Assembly (NCBI GenBank): GCA_021202575.1
Contig: JAJQCU010000387.1
Span: 1-14,355 of the forward strand
From: Lachnospiraceae bacterium
GTDB lineage: Bacteria > Bacillota > Clostridia > Lachnospirales > Lachnospiraceae
DNA length: 14,355 bases
Direction of reading: 5' to 3'
Both the position numbers and the translations under genes were made by a program. Shown here in pieces: positions 7,609 through 14,355 of this stretch (positions are counted from its first letter, which is position 1; each line of letters opens with the position of its first letter). The notes below the pieces were generated by a model. The model was given only the letters and a program-made list of their open reading frames with translations, made no database searches and was not told the origin of the DNA.

Positions 7609-8307
7609 ATGGCGAAAAAGGTTTTGGTGGTGGATGATGAGAAGCTGATCGTAAAGGGAATCAGATTCAGCCTGGAGCAGGAGGGCATGGAGGTGGACGC
7701 CGCCTATGACGGGGAGGAAGCGGTTGCCATGGCGAAAAATAAGGACTATGACATGATTCTGCTGGATGTGATGCTGCCCAAAATGGGCGGCTTTGAGGTC
7801 TGCCAGCAGATCCGGGAATTCTCCGATGTGCCGGTGCTGATGCTGACCGCCAAGGGCGACGACATGGACAAAATTCTGGGGCTGGAGTACGGCGCCGACG
7901 ATTACATTACCAAACCCTTCAATATTCTGGAGGTGAAGGCCAGGATGAAGGCGATCATGCGGCGGGCGTCCAAAAAGGAGGAGGCGGCCCGGCCGGAAAA
8001 CCTGATCGAGGACGGCGATCTGCGTCTGGAGAGAGACGGACGACGCTGCTATATCCAGGACCGGGAGATGAATCTGACCGCCAAGGAATATGAGCTTTTA
8101 GAGCTCCTTGTCTCCAATCCCAACAAGATATACAGCAGAGAACAGCTCTTAAAGCTTGTGTGGGGCGCGGACTATCCGGGAGATGTGCGTACCGTGGACG
8201 TACACGTCAGGCGGCTGCGGGAAAAGATTGAGGCAAACCCCAGCGAGCCCAGATACATTCACACCAAATGGGGCGTGGGATATTACTACCGCTGCAAGCA
8301 GGCGTAG
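7609..8307 (+). CDS. OmpR/PhoB-family response regulator
   Basis: This 232-residue cytoplasmic transcription factor has an N-terminal receiver domain (about 1-120). The acidic pocket is Asp9/Asp10, the phosphorylation site is Asp53 in ILLDVMLPKMGG, and Thr80 and Lys102 (ITKPF) are in their usual places. The C-terminal winged helix (about 140-230) shows LTAKEYELLELLVSNPNKIYSREQLL and the recognition-helix region RTVDVHVRRLREKIE, ending in GVGYYYR. AGGAG (7598-7602) overlaps the comEA stop codon and lies 6 bases before the ATG, so it is co-transcribed with comEA. The kinase gene follows 21 bases after its stop. Regulated genes are unknown. Position suggests the DNA-uptake or cell-surface genes around it, but this is inference. 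Confidence 0.93.
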   Translation: MAKKVLVVDDEKLIVKGIRFSLEQEGMEVDAAYDGEEAVAMAKNKDYDMILLDVMLPKMGGFEVCQQIREFSDVPVLMLTAKGDDMDKILGLEYGADDYITKPFNILEVKARMKAIMRRASKKEEAARPENLIEDGDLRLERDGRRCYIQDREMNLTAKEYELLELLVSNPNKIYSREQLLKLVWGADYPGDVRTVDVHVRRLREKIEANPSEPRYIHTKWGVGYYYRCKQA

Positions 8308-8328
8308 CATGATGAAGAGAATGGCAAT

Positions 8329-9819
8329 ATGAAGAGTTTTTTTAAGCACATCGGGCATTTTTTCAGATCCCTTTTCAGCCTGAGAGTCTGTATTTTCCTG
8401 ATCATGATCATTGTCGGCCTGATGCCGTCGCTCATTTTGTATTTCGGCATTATGCAGAATTATGAGAATGAGGCAATAGAGAGCCGCGTCTCCATGGTGC
8501 AGAATCAGCTGAAGGTGCTGACCAATCATCTGGTGACCTATAATTATCTGGAAAATCAGGATTCGGACGTGGTCAAGGCGGAGCTGGATATGCTCTCGAG
8601 CATTTACGAGGGCCGGGTGATGATCATCAGCTCCAGCTTTAAGGTGGTGGAGGATACCTACGGCATCAGCATCGGAAAATATATGGTCTCGGAGGAGGTC
8701 GTTAAGGGCTTTCAGGGCACCAGCATGTCTCATTACGACAGGGTCAACGGCTTTATTGAGATCATCACTCCCATCACAAGCACGGTGGAGGTGATCAATG
8801 AGAGTAATGAGACGGTGACGCAGGAGACGGTGATCGGCGTGATGTTCACCAGCATTTCCAACGACGCGATCATGGACATTCTGGATCTTTTGCAGAACCG
8901 GGCCGTGCTTCTTCTGACGCTGTCCATGGTGGCGATTGTACTGGTGGCCTTTGTGCTGTCCGGCCTTCTGGTGGTGCCGTTTAAAAGGCTCAGCGTTTCC
9001 ATCAGCAATGTAAAGAACGGGTTTTTTGATGAGTTTAAGCCGGAGAACAGCTATGTGGAGACCAGCCAGATTTCAGCGGCCTTTGAGGAGCTGCTGGACA
9101 GGATGAAGCTTTTAGATGAATCCCGGCAGGAGTTTGTGGAGAACGTAAGTCATGAGCTGAAGACGCCGATGACCAGTATGAAGGTGCTGGCGGATTCCAT
9201 CGCCGCCATGCCGGATGCCCCCACGGAGCTGTATCAGGAGTTTTTCCGGGACGTGACGTCGGAGATTGACCGGGAAAATAAGATCATCACGGACCTGCTT
9301 TCTTTGGTCAAGATGGACAAAAAGGCGGCGGAGCTGGACGTGGAGCCCAGAGATATCAACAGCATGCTGGAGCTGATTTTAAAGAGGCTTCTGCCTCTGG
9401 CCCGCCAGAAGGACATAGAGGTGGTGCTGGAATGCGTCCGCCCGGTGACCGCGGAGGTGGATGAGGTCAAGATGAATCTGGCGCTCACCAATCTGGTGGA
9501 GAACGCCATCAAGTATAACCGCGAGAACGGCAGCGTGAAGGTGCGGCTGGACGCGGATCACCAGTTCTTTACCGTGGAGGTGGAGGACAATGGCATCGGC
9601 ATTCCGGAACAGGATCTGCCTCATATTTATGAGCGTTTCTACCGGGTGGATAAGTCCCACTCCCGTGAGATCGGAGGCACAGGCCTGGGCCTTGCCATCA
9701 CGAAGAGCGCTGTGATGATGCATCGGGGAACGATTCAGGTGGAATCAGAGCCCGGGAAGGGAACCACCTTCACTGTGCAGATCCCGTTGAAGTATTCCGG
9801 CAGTCAGGAGAGCTTATGA
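8329..9819 (+). CDS. Membrane sensor histidine kinase
   Basis: This is the cognate kinase for the upstream response regulator. The 496 residues contain a first membrane helix (about 19-40), an extracytoplasmic sensor region of about 150 residues (42-190), a second membrane helix (about 192-215), and a HAMP-type linker. The dimerisation domain carries the phosphorylated His275 in ENVSHELKTPMTSMK. The ATP-binding domain shows the N box NLVENAIKYN (388-397), G1 VEDNGIGIP (418-426), F box YERFYRVD (434-441) and G2 GGTGLGLAI (449-457). All catalytic motifs are intact. The outer region includes VMIISSSFKVVEDTYG, which looks like a PAS/Cache-type fold. The signal is unknown. The stop overlaps the following GerMN gene by ATGA, tying the two proteins together. 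The ribosome binding site is weak. Confidence 0.94.
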   Translation: MKSFFKHIGHFFRSLFSLRVCIFLIMIIVGLMPSLILYFGIMQNYENEAIESRVSMVQNQLKVLTNHLVTYNYLENQDSDVVKAELDMLSSIYEGRVMIISSSFKVVEDTYGISIGKYMVSEEVVKGFQGTSMSHYDRVNGFIEIITPITSTVEVINESNETVTQETVIGVMFTSISNDAIMDILDLLQNRAVLLLTLSMVAIVLVAFVLSGLLVVPFKRLSVSISNVKNGFFDEFKPENSYVETSQISAAFEELLDRMKLLDESRQEFVENVSHELKTPMTSMKVLADSIAAMPDAPTELYQEFFRDVTSEIDRENKIITDLLSLVKMDKKAAELDVEPRDINSMLELILKRLLPLARQKDIEVVLECVRPVTAEVDEVKMNLALTNLVENAIKYNRENGSVKVRLDADHQFFTVEVEDNGIGIPEQDLPHIYERFYRVDKSHSREIGGTGLGLAITKSAVMMHRGTIQVESEPGKGTTFTVQIPLKYSGSQESL

Positions 9820-10754
9820 GAAAAAAAAGAATGAAAAAAATGCTGTTTTTTCCGCTGCTTCTGAGTCTGCTTGTGGTCTCATTCGCGGGCTGCGGCGGGG
9901 AGGACAAGACAGGGGTTCCCATCCTGATGGCCTACATCAGCGCGGAGGGAACCAAGATCGTGGAGGAGGAATATTATCTGGAATCCGTCTCGGTGGGCTC
10001 CCAGGTGAATGAAGTGTTGAATCAGCTTTCCACAGCGCCCGCTAAGATGGAATATACGGCGCCGCTCTCCCAGGGAATAGAGGTGCTGGATGTGACTGTG
10101 GGCGAGGACAGCGTGGCGCTGAATCTGTCCCGGGAGTACAGCCAGATGGATTCCATTACGGAGATTCTGACCAGGGCGTCCATTGTGCGCAGCCTGACAC
10201 AGATTGAGAGCATCACCTATGTGTCCATTCAGGTGGAGGGCAGCGATATCAGGGACAACGACGGGGAGCTGGTGGGCAGGATGACGGCGGACAGCTTCAT
10301 CGATAATTCCGGGGAGGAAATTTCCACCTATGAGAAGACCACGATCCGCCTGTATTTTGCCAATGAGGACGGCACGGCGCTGAAAGCGGTCAACCGGACG
10401 CTGGCTTACAATACCAATATCGCGATGGAAAGGCTGGTGCTGGAGGAGCTGATCAAGGGACCCACAAGCACCAATACGGAGGTCGGCGCGCTTTTGTCCG
10501 CGGACACGAAGGTGGTCAGCGTGCTCGTGAAGGATAACGTATGCTATGTCAATCTGGATGAGACCTTTCTGACCTACAGTACGTCTGTGGAACCGGAGGT
10601 GGTGATTTACGGAATCGTGGACACCCTCTGCGAGCTGTCAAATGTCAGCCGGGTACAGTTTTCTGTCAACGGTGATTCAAATGTGGTATTCGGGGAGGAT
10701 ATCTCGCTGAATACGGAATTTACAAAAGACCTGAGTTATGTGGAAACGGAGTGA
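9816..10754 (+). CDS. GerMN-domain lipoprotein
   Basis: The 312-residue product has a basic tip, a hydrophobic core and the lipobox FAGC (Cys26), so it is a lipoprotein on the outer face of the membrane. Two GerMN-type repeats can be seen. The first is at about 36-142, with VSVGSQVNEVLNQLSTAP and VALNLSREYSQM. The second, clearer one is at about 176-287, with TIRLYFANEDG, MERLVLEELIKGPTS, VCYVNLDETFL and VIYGIVDTLCELSNVSRVQFSVNG. GerMN domains occur in Bacillus GerM, a sporulation and peptidoglycan protein with two copies, and in actinobacterial LpqB, which modulates the MtrAB two-component system. The four-base overlap with the kinase gene makes a role as accessory sensor of that kinase attractive. 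A GerM-like wall role is the alternative. Confidence 0.85.
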   Translation: MRKKRMKKMLFFPLLLSLLVVSFAGCGGEDKTGVPILMAYISAEGTKIVEEEYYLESVSVGSQVNEVLNQLSTAPAKMEYTAPLSQGIEVLDVTVGEDSVALNLSREYSQMDSITEILTRASIVRSLTQIESITYVSIQVEGSDIRDNDGELVGRMTADSFIDNSGEEISTYEKTTIRLYFANEDGTALKAVNRTLAYNTNIAMERLVLEELIKGPTSTNTEVGALLSADTKVVSVLVKDNVCYVNLDETFLTYSTSVEPEVVIYGIVDTLCELSNVSRVQFSVNGDSNVVFGEDISLNTEFTKDLSYVETE

Positions 10755-10888
10755 GAAGCTGTCGGAAAATATCCTGTGATTGACCGGCAGTTCCTGAAGG
10801 CTGTGACGGATTGGCGCGGACAATCTTAAGACGGCTGTGAACCGCGGAATAATAAGGGGTGCCTGATCTTTATCAAAGGGGGCACATA
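10755..10888 (+). other. Intergenic gap between the GerMN gene and comEC
   Basis: There is no open frame of note in these 134 bases. A weak stem, CGCGG (10815-10819) with CCGCG (10842-10846), is possible. TTGACC at 10780-10785 resembles a -35 element, but no acceptable -10 lies 16-18 bases downstream. No T-run terminator is seen, so read-through from the kinase operon into comEC is plausible. Three short words (9, 9 and 11 bases) are shared with the gap before holA. Confidence 0.4.
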
Positions 10889-13360
10889 ATGAGAAGGCCT
10901 TTTGTAGTGATATGCCTGCTGTTTTTGCTGGCATTGCGGCTTTATTTTTGTGTTTTTGTGCCCGGATACGGCCAGCTGGCCGACGCCGGGCAGTTTGTTT
11001 ATGTGAGCGGCAGGGTCTCTGATATGGAGGTCAGAGAAAGTGACAGCTATGTCAGATATCTGGTCACGCTGTCGGACGTTTCCCTGAAGGATGGAGTGGA
11101 CGGGGCAGCCTCCGAGGACTGGTCTGAGATTGTCTGTTATTTTACAGATAATCCCGGGCTGCGCGCCGGGGAGAGAGTGTGGGTGAGCGGTACCCTCCGG
11201 TATTATTCACAGGCGCAGAATCCGGGGCAGTTTGACCTGTACCGATATTATTATGTGAAGGGAAGGCCGGGATATCTGACCGCGCCCGCGCTTTTGTGGC
11301 GGGACGGCGATTCTCATCCGCTGAGGGAGCTGGCCGCAAGGGCCAGGACGTTTTTAAAAGAAAGGCTGGCGCTTTTTTTCGGAGAAAAATATATGGGCGT
11401 CATGCAGGCGATGCTGCTGGGGGGGAAGACGGAGCTGGACGACGACGTCAGGGAGCTGTTTTCCGGGAGCGGCATCCTGCATATTCTGACGATCTCTGGG
11501 CTGCATATCAGTATGCTGGGAATGGGCTGCTTTCAGCTGCTGCGCAGGGCGGGAGTTCCCTTGAAGGCGTCGGCGGTCTGCGGGGGCCTGCTGATTTTAC
11601 TTTACGGAAGCCTGATCGGCCTGGCGGCGGCCACGGTCCGGGCGATCTGCATGTTTCTGCTGCAGATGCTGGCGGTATTCTGGGGGCGAATCTATGATAT
11701 GCGGACCGGAATGGCGGTGTCGGCGGTGCTGCTTTTGATGGAGCAGCCGCTGTATCTTTTTTACAGCGGTTTTCTCTATTCCTACGGCGCGGTGGCGGGC
11801 ATGGCTTTCGTGGTTCCTCTGCTGAAACGGCTGGCGGAGGGGCGCGGCAGATGGATGGAGCAGGGGATGAAGGTCTTTGGCGCGGGGCTGGGAGTCCTGA
11901 TCATGACGCTGCCGATTCAGATTTATTATTACTATACATGGGCGCCCTACAGCCTTTTGCTGAATGTCATGATCCTGCCGCTGATGCCTCTGCTGATCGG
12001 TCTGGGGCTGGGGGTTTTGTGCTGTCCCATTGGAGGGATGGCCCGCTGGGCGGTCTGGGGCTGTGAGAGGATTCTGGATCTGTTTTTTGCCCTTTGCGGT
12101 TTTGCGGTCAGGCTGCCGGGGCACAGCCTGATCACGGGCAGGCCGGATCTGTGGCGGATTTATGTTTATTATGGCCTGATGGGGCTTTTCTGCCTGCTTT
12201 GCGCGGCACAGGCTGAAAATGGATGGATGAAGCAGCAGCTCTCTATGAGGATTTGTGAGACAAAGGGATACCTGCTGCCTCAAAACGCTGTGAATAAGCG
12301 GCTGCGCTCTATGTGGATCCGTGAGAAAAAGGGAGGTCCGCTGCCTCAAAGCGCCGTGAAGAAGAAGTTGCTCTCTATGCGGACTCGTGAGAAAAATGGA
12401 CGCCCGCTGCCTCAAAGCGCTGCGAAAAAGCTGTCGGTATTGTGGGAGAAAGCAGTTCATTTTAACTGGAATATCATACTGCCTGTGATCAGCGTATTTA
12501 CTGTCTGCGCCGCGGTGGGTATTCTGACTTTCAGAACCTCTCCGGATTTCCTTGCGGCTTATCTGAGCGTGGGACAGGGGGACTGTATGGTGCTTCAGGC
12601 CGGCGGGCAGGTGTATATAACGGACTGCGGCAGCAGCTCCCTGTCCGCGGTGGCGGAGGATATCCTGCTGCCTTATCTGAAATACTGTGGAATCAGTGAG
12701 GTGGACGGCGTTTTTTTGAGCCATGCGGACAGCGACCATGTGAACGGGATTGTACAGTGGCTGGAGGACTATGGAGACAGCGGCGTTGCCATCAATATGA
12801 TTATTCTGCCGGAGGCGGAGGCGGCCTACGAGGGCGGCGGCTTCGATGAGCTTCTGAGCCTGGCGGCCGCGCAGGGAATTTCACTGGCCACGGTCAGCGC
12901 CGGGCAAACTCTTGAGCTTCAGGATGTGAAGGTCAGCGTCCTTGCCCCGGCCGCGGAGGCCATCGGGGATGAAAATGACCTGTCCATGGTGCTTTTGTGG
13001 GAATATTCGGGGAGACGGCTTCTGAGCACCGGGGATATTTCAGCGGAGGTGGAGGAGAGCCTGATCGAGGAATACGAGATACTTTCCGAGGAGCCGCTTC
13101 TGATACTGAAAGCGGCCCATCACGGGTCCAGATATTCCTCGGGAGAAATTTTCCTTGAAGCCCTGCGCCCTCAGTATACTGTGCTTTCCTATGGGGAAAA
13201 TAATTCCTATGGACATCCCCATGCCGATACGCTGGAGAGGCTGGCCGCGGTGGGAACGGAAATTTACCACACGGCGCTGCAGGGAGCGGTGGAGGTGAGG
13301 GTGGACGCTGAGGGGGAAGCTGTGATAAAATGCTTTCTGGTCGATCAAAGCGCAGCATAG
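10889..13360 (+). CDS. comEC: ComEC/Rec2 DNA-uptake channel with metallo-beta-lactamase domain
   Basis: ComEC forms the membrane channel through which one DNA strand enters during natural transformation. The 823-residue protein has an N-terminal membrane helix, an extracytoplasmic OB-like region (about 30-150), and the Competence core with FSGSGILHILTISGLHISMLG (around 191-211) and several membrane helices to about 443. A basic repeat linker (452-517) follows, then one more hydrophobic segment (about 529-548). The metallo-beta-lactamase-like domain shows VGQGD (561-565), the metal motif HADSDH (His612, Asp614, Asp616, His617), KAAHHGSRYSS and SYGHPHADTL. The ATG at 10889 is preferred over a GTG at 10859 because AAAGGGGG (10875-10882) lies 6 bases upstream. 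No frameshift is seen. The protein is somewhat longer than Bacillus ComEC (776 residues, from memory), mainly because of the repeats. Whether this organism is actually transformable is unknown. Confidence 0.95.
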   Translation: MRRPFVVICLLFLLALRLYFCVFVPGYGQLADAGQFVYVSGRVSDMEVRESDSYVRYLVTLSDVSLKDGVDGAASEDWSEIVCYFTDNPGLRAGERVWVSGTLRYYSQAQNPGQFDLYRYYYVKGRPGYLTAPALLWRDGDSHPLRELAARARTFLKERLALFFGEKYMGVMQAMLLGGKTELDDDVRELFSGSGILHILTISGLHISMLGMGCFQLLRRAGVPLKASAVCGGLLILLYGSLIGLAAATVRAICMFLLQMLAVFWGRIYDMRTGMAVSAVLLLMEQPLYLFYSGFLYSYGAVAGMAFVVPLLKRLAEGRGRWMEQGMKVFGAGLGVLIMTLPIQIYYYYTWAPYSLLLNVMILPLMPLLIGLGLGVLCCPIGGMARWAVWGCERILDLFFALCGFAVRLPGHSLITGRPDLWRIYVYYGLMGLFCLLCAAQAENGWMKQQLSMRICETKGYLLPQNAVNKRLRSMWIREKKGGPLPQSAVKKKLLSMRTREKNGRPLPQSAAKKLSVLWEKAVHFNWNIILPVISVFTVCAAVGILTFRTSPDFLAAYLSVGQGDCMVLQAGGQVYITDCGSSSLSAVAEDILLPYLKYCGISEVDGVFLSHADSDHVNGIVQWLEDYGDSGVAINMIILPEAEAAYEGGGFDELLSLAAAQGISLATVSAGQTLELQDVKVSVLAPAAEAIGDENDLSMVLLWEYSGRRLLSTGDISAEVEESLIEEYEILSEEPLLILKAAHHGSRYSSGEIFLEALRPQYTVLSYGENNSYGHPHADTLERLAAVGTEIYHTALQGAVEVRVDAEGEAVIKCFLVDQSAA
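12242..12439 (+). repeat. Three tandem 66-bp (22-residue) repeats inside comEC
   Basis: Units run 12242-12307, 12308-12373 and 12374-12439. Each begins with a Ser-Met pair (residues 452, 474 and 496) and contains a conserved PLPQSA-type core (LPQNAV, LPQSAV, LPQSAA) and an R/C-E-x-K/N-G segment. The three units hold 17 Lys/Arg and only 3 Glu. The 66-base period keeps the reading frame. Units 2 and 3 are the most alike, suggesting stepwise duplication. The block lies between the last Competence-core membrane helix (about 425-443) and the helix before the beta-lactamase domain (about 529-548). Confidence 0.85.
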
Positions 13361-13680
13361 ACATCCATGCTTGAGCAATCTTAACCCCGTAAGATTAGTA
13401 CAATGTTTTCAAAATAACTCGATATTTTGCGAAGAATATTTTCCTGAAGGCGCAGATCAAAATCCTCAGCGCCGGGATTGCTTATGCGGGCGGCGCCCGA
13501 AGAGGAGAACCGTGAATGGCAAGTCTGGAATGGAGGGAAAGACAGCTTCAGGAAATTACGGAATGACAGCTTCTGGAAATTACGCATTGAAAAAAGAGGC
13601 CCGGTGAAGTACAATACGAACAGATTTGGATATGGAGAAAGAGGGGGCTGTCGAAATACCCCGGATGAAAAGGATTTCCC
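13361..13680 (+). other. 320-base gap between comEC and holA with several inverted repeats
   Basis: No convincing gene is present: the small open frames here lack start signals and recognisable products. Four stems are visible. AATCTTA/TAAGATT lies at 13377-13396 (7 bp, 6-base loop). CAAAATA/TATTTTG lies at 13410-13429 (7 bp, 6-base loop). GGCGC/GCGCC lies at 13449-13473, with two further pairs beyond a mismatch. CGGGC/GCCCG lies at 13487-13499. None is followed by a proper T-run, so a classical rho-independent terminator is not shown. A TACAAT at 13399-13404 resembles a -10 element but has no good -35. The ribosome binding site of holA is AAAAGGA (13668-13674). Confidence 0.5.
13541..13588 (+). 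repeat. 24-bp tandem duplication upstream of holA
   Basis: Two adjacent 24-base units, 13541-13564 and 13565-13588, match at 21 of 24 positions. Both contain GACAGCTTC followed by GGAAATTACG. The period is a multiple of three, but the only frame across it has no credible start, so it is treated as non-coding. Confidence 0.8.
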
Positions 13681-14355
13681 ATGAAACGGATTTTGGAGGA
13701 TATCAGGACAAAAAGCTTTTCTCAGATATATGTGCTTTACGGCAAGGAGGATTATCTGAGGAAGCAGTACAGAGACAGGCTGGTGGAGGCGCTCCTGGAC
13801 GGCGGCGACAGCATGAATTATACCTGCGCGAGAGGGAAGGACTATGACCTGGCGGGGCTGATCGATCTGGCGGAGACCATGCCCTTTCTGGCTGAGCGCA
13901 GGATCATTGTGCTGGAGGACACCGGCATTCTGAAAAGCGGCGGCGATGAGCTGGCGGGATATCTGTCTGAGCCCTGTCCCACCACGGTCTGGGTGCTGGT
14001 GGACAGCGACTGCGATAAGCGGAGTAAGCTGTTTAAGGCCGCCGATAAATTCGGCAAATGCGTGGAGCTTGCCGCTCAGGATGAGGCAACTCTGAAAAAA
14101 TGGGTGCTTGGCCTGATCAAAAAGGAAAATAAAAAGATATCGGCGAACACTCTCAGCCAGCTTCTGGAGCGTACCGGCGGCGATATGACCACCATCCGCC
14201 TGGAGCTGGAGAAGCTTTTCTGCTATACGATGGACAGAGACTGTATTACCATGGAGGATGTGGAGGCGGTGTGCCCGCCCAGAATCACCGGACGGATTTT
14301 TGATATGGTGGACGCCATCGGAGCCAGGGACCGGGCAAAGGCGCTGGATTTATAC
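13681..14355 (+). CDS. holA: DNA polymerase III delta subunit, N-terminal two-thirds (runs off right edge)
   Basis: HolA is the delta subunit of the clamp loader, which opens the sliding clamp and places it on primed DNA. The first 225 codons are in the window, and the full protein is usually about 330-350 residues. Characteristic features are the early IYVLYGKEDYLRKQY (16-30), then a DLAETMPFLAERRIIVLED segment, TTVWVLVDSDCDKRSKLFKA, WVLGLIKKENKKISANTLSQLLERTGGDMTTIRLELEKL and ITMEDVEAVCPPRITGRIFDMVDAI. These fit domains I and II, while the collar domain is missing only because the window ends. The ATG at 13681 is supported by AAAAGGA 6 bases upstream. Having holA downstream of comEC matches the order in Bacillus. 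Confidence 0.93.
   Translation, partial: MKRILEDIRTKSFSQIYVLYGKEDYLRKQYRDRLVEALLDGGDSMNYTCARGKDYDLAGLIDLAETMPFLAERRIIVLEDTGILKSGGDELAGYLSEPCPTTVWVLVDSDCDKRSKLFKAADKFGKCVELAAQDEATLKKWVLGLIKKENKKISANTLSQLLERTGGDMTTIRLELEKLFCYTMDRDCITMEDVEAVCPPRITGRIFDMVDAIGARDRAKALDLY

Noticed and set aside
8309..8332. Seven-codon minigene overlapping the kinase start
   Set aside because: It is too short to support and has no ribosome binding site of its own. It is most likely chance ATG codons between the regulator and kinase genes.
10780..10808. Promoter for comEC from the TTGACC at 10780
   Set aside because: The hexamer 17 bases downstream is GTGACG, which does not resemble a -10 element. Shifting by one base does not help.
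10859..10888. GTG start for comEC ten codons upstream
   Set aside because: The ATG at 10889 has a strong AAAGGGGG site at the right distance and begins directly with the basic-hydrophobic signal.
11597..12739. Minus-strand open frame of 380 codons opposite comEC
   Set aside because: The composition is Gln/His/Arg/Pro-rich low complexity, with no motif, and it lies entirely within the intact comEC gene.
13371..13607. 78-codon open frame spanning the 24-bp tandem repeat
   Set aside because: It relies on a TTG start without a ribosome binding site, has no recognisable product, and its repeated TASGNY words simply reflect the DNA duplication.
13626..13847. 73-codon open frame overlapping the holA start
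   Set aside because: It runs out of frame through clear holA coding sequence and has no family features.

Overview
The window looks like a chromosomal segment of a GC-rich (above 50% by eye) Gram-positive anaerobe of the Clostridia, most likely Lachnospiraceae. This rests on three things: the cyclic arginine pathway built on argJ, the lipoprotein and two-component style of the genes, and the comEA / comEC / holA neighbourhood. No species is claimed. Apart from argG, which reads leftward off the window, all genes read rightward. There is no rRNA, tRNA, CRISPR array, transposase or phage gene.

Arginine block (1-5451). The 5' end of argG lies on the minus strand. A 387-base divergent regulatory region (172-558) follows. 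It holds a promoter for each side, an A-rich array of about 20-bp direct repeats between them, and a GC-rich, hairpin-forming leader before argC. The rightward operon is argC - GNAT acetyltransferase - argJ - argB - argD. Together these convert glutamate, through acetylated intermediates, to ornithine. ArgJ recycles the acetyl group, and ArgB carries the N-terminal helix and C-terminal signature of arginine-inhibited kinases. The YpeA-like GNAT gene inside the operon is a possible extra acetyl-group supplier.

Surface, signalling and competence block (5448-13360). argD overlaps, in ATGA fashion, a gene for a secreted extracellular solute-binding protein that has no transporter genes beside it. 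Next come a ComEA-like DNA-binding lipoprotein (SLBB plus helix-hairpin-helix), an OmpR-family response regulator, its membrane histidine kinase, and a two-domain GerMN lipoprotein whose start overlaps the kinase stop. After a 134-base gap comes comEC, the DNA-uptake channel. Regulator, kinase and GerMN lipoprotein are arranged like actinobacterial MtrA-MtrB-LpqB, and here they sit between the two DNA-uptake genes. This ComEC has three tandem copies of a basic 22-residue repeat in the loop before its last hydrophobic segment and metallo-beta-lactamase domain.

Right end (13361-14355). A 320-base non-coding gap contains several inverted repeats and a 24-bp tandem duplication. It is followed by the first 225 codons of holA (DNA polymerase III delta subunit), which runs off the window. 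comEC followed by holA is also the order in Bacillus.

All genes look intact and there is no sign of recent mobile-element activity. The main points of interest are the repeat-array operator, the TCS-GerMN unit inside a competence locus, the ComEC repeat linker and the structured gap before holA.
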